This document shows, in pieces, positions 60,178 through 64,000 of a stretch of DNA of 64,000 nt. The stretch's first letter is position 1. Each line of letters begins with the position of its first letter. The DNA lies in NCBI GenBank assembly GCA_034420695.1, contig DAOULB010000002.1, positions 1-64,000 on the forward strand, read 5' to 3'. The DNA is from Io17-Chloro-G2 sp034420695 (GTDB lineage: Bacteria; Chloroflexota; Dehalococcoidia; Lucifugimonadales; UBA3495). Under the pieces are notes generated by a model. That model searched no databases. It worked only from the letters and a program-made list of their open reading frames with translations, and was not told the DNA's origin. Position numbers and translations under genes: made by a program.

Positions 60178-62415
60178 CTAAGCCGGAGTGGAAGCTGCGG
60201 AGCTGTTGCGGAACACCGAGGTAATGCCCCTCACCCCTTCCAGCTTGGAGAACAGCTTGCCCAGTTGCTCCAACCCGGTGGTGTGGACCGTCAACTCGAT
60301 GGTTACGGTGCCATCCTTGAGTTCCTTGGTGATAACCGAGGCGATGTTTACGTTTTCTTCCGACACCTGCACGGTGACGTCCCGGAGCAGCCCGACCCGG
60401 TCGTAGGCCGTCATCATAATCCGGATGGGGTACAGGTTCTTGGCTTCGCCCCAATCAACTTGGACTATCCTGGCCTGCTCGTCCTCGTTCTTGAGGTTGG
60501 GGCAGCCCACCTTGTGCACCGTCACTCCCCTGGAACGGGTAATGAATCCCAGAATGGGGTCGCCGGGAATTGGGTTGCAGCAATTGCCCATGCGGATTAG
60601 CAGGTCCCCGACTCCCAGCACCGAAATCCCCGAACTGGGGCTGGAAAGGGGCAGATTAGGCTTCGCCGCCGGCAGGGCGGGCTCCGTCTCCCGCTTGGCT
60701 TGGGCCAAACGGTGGGCCAATTGGCTTTCGCTTATCACGCCGGAGCCCAAGTCGGCGAGTAAGTCGTCCATCTTCTCGTACTTGGAGATGGACAGCACTT
60801 CCGCGTCGTCCACGTGCTGGTTCAGGCGCCGCAGTTCCCGCTTCAGCAGCTCCCGGCCCCGCTGGATGTTGCTGCTGCGGGCCTGCCTGCGGAACCACAA
60901 GCGGACGTTCTGCCTGGCCCCAGCCGACCTTACGTAGCCGCGGTTGGGGTTCAGCCAGTCGAGGCTGGGGCCCCGCTCCACCTTGGAAGCCATGACCTCC
61001 ACGGTGTCCCCGTTCTGCAGCGCAGTGTCCAAGGAAACCAGCCGCCCGTTTACCTTGGCCCCAATGCAACGGTGGCCCAACTCGGTGTGAATCTTGTAGG
61101 CGAAATCGATGGGGGTGGAACCGGCGGTGAGTTCGACTATGTCACCCTTGGGGGTGTAGACGAAAACTTGGTCGTGGAAAATGTCCTGCTTCACCGACTC
61201 CAGGAACTCGGCGGTCCCGGCCACCTCGCGCTGCCATTCCAGCAGTTGGCGCAGCCAGGTCATTTTTTCCTCGAACCTGAGGTCGCCGGACTTCCCTTCC
61301 TTGTATCGCCAGTGGGCCGCCACGCCGTACTCGGCAACCTGGTGGAGTTCGTAGGTCTTTATCTGAACTTCCAAAGGGCTGCCGCCATCGCAAATGACGG
61401 TGGTGTGCAATGCTTGGTAGAGGTTCTCCTTGGGGTTGGCTACGTAGTCGTCGAACTGCCCCGGTATAGGGTGCCACAGCTGGTGAACCACTCCCAGGGC
61501 CCGGTAACATTCCTCGTTGGTGTCTACCAGCACCCGCAGGGCGTAGAGGTCGTAAATCTCCCGCAATTCCTTGCCTTGGGAGGCGTACTTCTCCATCTTC
61601 TGGTAAGTGCTGTAAATGCCCTTGGGCCGGCCCGTGACCTCTGCCGTGAGGCCGAATTTCTCCAGTTCGGCCCGGAGCATTTCGGCCATCCGGGATATGT
61701 ACTCCTCCCGCTCTTCACGCCGGCCGGCAATGAGGTTGGAAATCTCCTGGAACTTTTCCTCGTTCAGGTGCTGGAAGGCCAGGTCGTCCAAGCGCCACTT
61801 GATTTCCCAGATGCCCAAGCGGTGGGCCAGGGGAGAGTAGATGTCCAGGGTTTCCTGGGCTATGCGGCGGCGCTTCTCCGGGGACAGGGCGTCCAGGGTG
61901 CGCATGTTGTGGAGACGGTCCGCCAGCTTTATCAGCACTACCCGGATATCTTCGGCCATTGCCACCAGCATCTTGCGGAGGCTTTCGGCGTAGACGGGGT
62001 CCTGCTCATCGGGGAACCCAAGTCCGGCGGGCTGGCCTTCCCGGTGATCGGGGGTTACGGAGAAGCGGGAGTTGATCCTGGCCAGCTTGGTGACGCCGTC
62101 CACCAAGGCGCCGACCTCCCGGCCGTACTTGGAGTCAATCTCCTCGACAGTGACGCCGCAGTCCTCCACCACGTCGTGAAGGAGGGCGGCAATGATGGTG
62201 TGGGAGTCCAGGTGGAGGTCCGCAAGGAAGAGGGCGGTTTCCAGAGGGTGGGCAATGTAGGGCTCACCCGACTTGCGGGTCTGGCCTTGGTGGCACCGGT
62301 CGGCAAAGTCGTAGGCATCGGCTACCAGCTCCGTCGACTCCTGAGGGAGATAGCCGGACACCCGGTCGATGAGGACCTTGGCTTCGCGGGCAGCTACAGC
62401 GTTTCCGTTTACCAC
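60178..62415 (-). CDS. rel: Bifunctional (p)ppGpp synthetase/hydrolase (Rel/SpoT)
   Basis: A 745-residue stringent response enzyme. Residues about 30-190 are the HD hydrolase: YIAHPLETALFLADL, IIAALLHDVVEDCGV and VVLIKLADRLHNMRTL hold the metal ligands. Residues 240-350 are the synthetase (KGIYSTYQKMEKY, DLYALRVLVDTNEECYRALG, FDDYVANPKENLYQALHTTV). TGS follows (VYTPKGDIVELTAGSTPIDFAYKIHTELGHRC), then the helical and ACT regulatory domains (GLLRDVTVQVSEENVNIASV). Both catalytic halves look complete. GTG at 62415 is the start, with only a weak AAGG upstream. It is divergent from the MFS gene at the window end. Confidence 0.95.
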   Translation of the reverse strand: MVNGNAVAAREAKVLIDRVSGYLPQESTELVADAYDFADRCHQGQTRKSGEPYIAHPLETALFLADLHLDSHTIIAALLHDVVEDCGVTVEEIDSKYGREVGALVDGVTKLARINSRFSVTPDHREGQPAGLGFPDEQDPVYAESLRKMLVAMAEDIRVVLIKLADRLHNMRTLDALSPEKRRRIAQETLDIYSPLAHRLGIWEIKWRLDDLAFQHLNEEKFQEISNLIAGRREEREEYISRMAEMLRAELEKFGLTAEVTGRPKGIYSTYQKMEKYASQGKELREIYDLYALRVLVDTNEECYRALGVVHQLWHPIPGQFDDYVANPKENLYQALHTTVICDGGSPLEVQIKTYELHQVAEYGVAAHWRYKEGKSGDLRFEEKMTWLRQLLEWQREVAGTAEFLESVKQDIFHDQVFVYTPKGDIVELTAGSTPIDFAYKIHTELGHRCIGAKVNGRLVSLDTALQNGDTVEVMASKVERGPSLDWLNPNRGYVRSAGARQNVRLWFRRQARSSNIQRGRELLKRELRRLNQHVDDAEVLSISKYEKMDDLLADLGSGVISESQLAHRLAQAKRETEPALPAAKPNLPLSSPSSGISVLGVGDLLIRMGNCCNPIPGDPILGFITRSRGVTVHKVGCPNLKNEDEQARIVQVDWGEAKNLYPIRIMMTAYDRVGLLRDVTVQVSEENVNIASVITKELKDGTVTIELTVHTTGLEQLGKLFSKLEGVRGITSVFRNSSAASTPA

Positions 62416-62648
62416 CTTGTCACGATGATAATACTAGCTTATCCGTATGTCCAGAAATTGTGAATGAATATTGCCTGATAAACGGCCCCCATGAGGAAAA
62501 GGGTGGGAATAGTCCGTTTCAGGCAGTCAAAGCATCACTTTCCGTCAGGGGCTGCGGAGCCTTGGCCCGCGGCGGGTGTTAGAATCTTCCTCAGTCTCCT
62601 GCCTGCCGAGCTTTGGGGTTGCAATCACCAAGGGGCGGGCGATACCCG

Positions 62649-64000
62649 GTGGCGACACCCGGTAAGGAATTTTCATTGCTGGCTTCGGTCAAAAACAGTC
62701 CCAATTACAAGTACTGGGCTGCCGCGGCGATGGCCGTGGGCATATTCGCCTCGGTGGTGGACCACGGCAGCGTCAACGTTGCCCTGCCGTCGGTGGCTTC
62801 GAACTTCGGCACCGACTTGGCTACCATCCAGTGGGTGGTCATTGGCTACGCCCTGGCCATCAGCACCCTGCTGCTTCCCATGGGGCGGCTGGGCGATATC
62901 GTGGGCCGCAACAAGGTCTACATCCTGGGGATATTGCTGTTCGCCGCATCTTCGGCCGCGGCGGCGGCGGCGCCCAACCTTACGGTCTTGATCGCTGCCC
63001 GCTTGGTGCAGGGCTGTGCCGCGGCTATGAACCAGGGCACCGGCATGGCTATCATCACTTCCACCTTCCCGGAAGGCGAGAGGGGCAAGGCCCTGGGAAT
63101 GATGATGACCATGGTGGGCTTGGGCGCGGTGGCCGGCCCGGCCCTTGGCGGGCTGCTGGTTGGGAGCTTCGGCTGGAGAGCGGTCTTCCTGTTCAACATA
63201 CCGATGGGGCTGGTGGGGGCCATCATTTCCGTAGCAATATTGGACAAGTCACGAACCGGCGACCTTGGGCCGGGAGCGTCGGGAAGGAGTTTCGATTGGG
63301 GAGGAGCGGCCCTTTCGGCGGTGGCGCTGGTGGCCCTGTTGATGGGAATAACCAACGGACAAAGGTGGGGCTGGGACTCGCCGCTGATATTGGCATCCCT
63401 CACCGCCTTTGTCCTCTTCCTGGCCGTTTTCGTGTGGTGGGAACTGAGGCTGGAGCAGCCCCTGCTGGACCTGCGGCTCTTCCAGAGGAGGGTGTTTACC
63501 CTGGGAGTGTCCTCGGCCTTCCTCACCTTCCTCGGAAGCTCGGCGGTGCTGTTCCTGACGCCCTTCTACCTGCAGCAAGTGCTGGGTTACAGCCCTACCA
63601 AATCGGGGCTGATAGTGGTGCCGGCGGCGTTGTGCATTGCGGTGATGGGCCCCATCAGCGGGCGGCTGTCGGACCGCTACGACTGGAGGATATTCACCGT
63701 CAGCGGGCTGGGGGTCGGCGTCGTCGGTGTCCTGATGCTCTCCAGCTTGGACCAGATGTCTCCCCTGCTCCTGGTAATGGGTGCGCTGGTCATTCACAGT
63801 ATTGGAGTCGGGACCTTCTTCTCCCCCAACACCAGCTCGATTCTCAGCGCGGTGGAGAGGGAGCGGTTCGGCGCGGTCACCGCCTTTACCAACTTGGTGC
63901 GGAACGGGGCCAACGTGACCAGCGTGGCCTTGGCCACGGTGATAGTTACCGGCACGATGGCGCAGATGGGATTCCAGGCCAGCTTGGATTCGGTGCAGTG
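62649..64000 (+). CDS. MFS drug transporter (DHA2/EmrB-like), cut by the window edge
   Basis: A plus-strand frame open to the end of the window encodes at least 450 residues of a 14-span DHA2-type transporter. IFASVVDHGSVNVALPSVA is the helix 1 signature (D-x1-3-VNVALP). IQWVVIGYALAISTLLLPMGRLGDIVGRNKVY is the helix 2-3 motif, and MNQGTGMAIITSTFP the helix 5 region with the antiporter motif nearby (GLGAVAGPALGGLLVG). The start may be GTG at 62649 or TTG at 62676, the latter having TAAGGAA at good distance. The 3' end is missing. Efflux of small hydrophobic compounds is likely. Confidence 0.88.
   Translation, partial: MATPGKEFSLLASVKNSPNYKYWAAAAMAVGIFASVVDHGSVNVALPSVASNFGTDLATIQWVVIGYALAISTLLLPMGRLGDIVGRNKVYILGILLFAASSAAAAAAPNLTVLIAARLVQGCAAAMNQGTGMAIITSTFPEGERGKALGMMMTMVGLGAVAGPALGGLLVGSFGWRAVFLFNIPMGLVGAIISVAILDKSRTGDLGPGASGRSFDWGGAALSAVALVALLMGITNGQRWGWDSPLILASLTAFVLFLAVFVWWELRLEQPLLDLRLFQRRVFTLGVSSAFLTFLGSSAVLFLTPFYLQQVLGYSPTKSGLIVVPAALCIAVMGPISGRLSDRYDWRIFTVSGLGVGVVGVLMLSSLDQMSPLLLVMGALVIHSIGVGTFFSPNTSSILSAVERERFGAVTAFTNLVRNGANVTSVALATVIVTGTMAQMGFQASLDSVQ

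Noticed and set aside
60814..62463. 549-codon plus-strand frame over rel
   Set aside because: Antisense shadow of the Rel coding region, which has complete family motifs on the other strand.

Overview
The window is high-GC bacterial chromosome, most likely from an uncultured Chloroflexota lineage (Dehalococcoidia/SAR202-like). That assignment is inferred from the Alternative Complex III plus cytochrome c maturation operon, the PAS/kinase/receiver/winged-helix hybrid regulator type, and the mix of SDR, FAH, SIS and CMD enzymes. No rRNA, tRNA or CRISPR array was found.

Region 1 (1 to about 28.4 kb) is a mobile, defence-rich accessory region. It opens with the 3' end of a replication-relaxation family gene and a repeat-bearing non-coding stretch. 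Next come a DUF4238 protein, a ribbon-helix-helix regulator, a SIR2-like protein and a large serine recombinase; the last two are bracketed by a 15-bp direct repeat. A small-protein/aspartic-protease pair and a decayed hybrid histidine kinase follow. On the minus strand, 12.9 to 7.7 kb, is a compact five-gene operon: a coiled-coil protein, an ATPase-like protein without a Walker A motif, a BrxC/BrxD-type P-loop ATPase, an unknown protein and a SNF2 helicase. It looks like a defence system but carries no BREX methyltransferase or PglZ, and is the best candidate for something undescribed. After a DDE transposase come a predicted PD-(D/E)XK-like protein, a frameshifted DUF4160 gene, a DUF2442-HTH gene and a large type III-like restriction-modification pair (1028-aa Mod, 1062-aa Res). 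The stretch 23.4 to 27.4 kb is an insertion-sequence graveyard: an IS3 tail, a second DDE transposase that has lost a catalytic Asp, and an IS5-type remnant, together with an AlpA-like regulator.

Region 2 (28.4 to 34.3 kb) holds ordinary metabolic and transport genes: an NCS2-type nucleobase permease with an unusual C-terminal domain, a 2-hydroxyacid dehydrogenase, a CDF-like transporter, a ferredoxin:thioredoxin reductase catalytic subunit and an SDR protein.

Region 3 (34.6 to 48.0 kb) is one long plus-strand respiratory operon. A small membrane protein is followed by Alternative Complex III subunits (pentaheme ActA, split ActB1/ActB2, two NrfD-like quinol-binding subunits, ActD, ActE lipoprotein cytochrome c). 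Directly after come cytochrome c maturation proteins (CcmH, CcmF, a CcmI-like protein, an exported protein and a CcmG/ResA-like thioredoxin). The complex and the machinery that attaches its hemes are thus encoded together. A promoter and a terminator-like hairpin precede the operon.

Region 4 (48.1 to 64 kb) is housekeeping and catabolic: ROK kinase, SDR, FAH hydrolase, an orphan VapB-like antitoxin, CMD protein, SIS isomerase, methyltransferase, universal stress protein, RmuC, glutamine-dependent NAD synthetase, cupin, two MFS transporters (one cut by the window edge), RidA and the bifunctional (p)ppGpp enzyme Rel.
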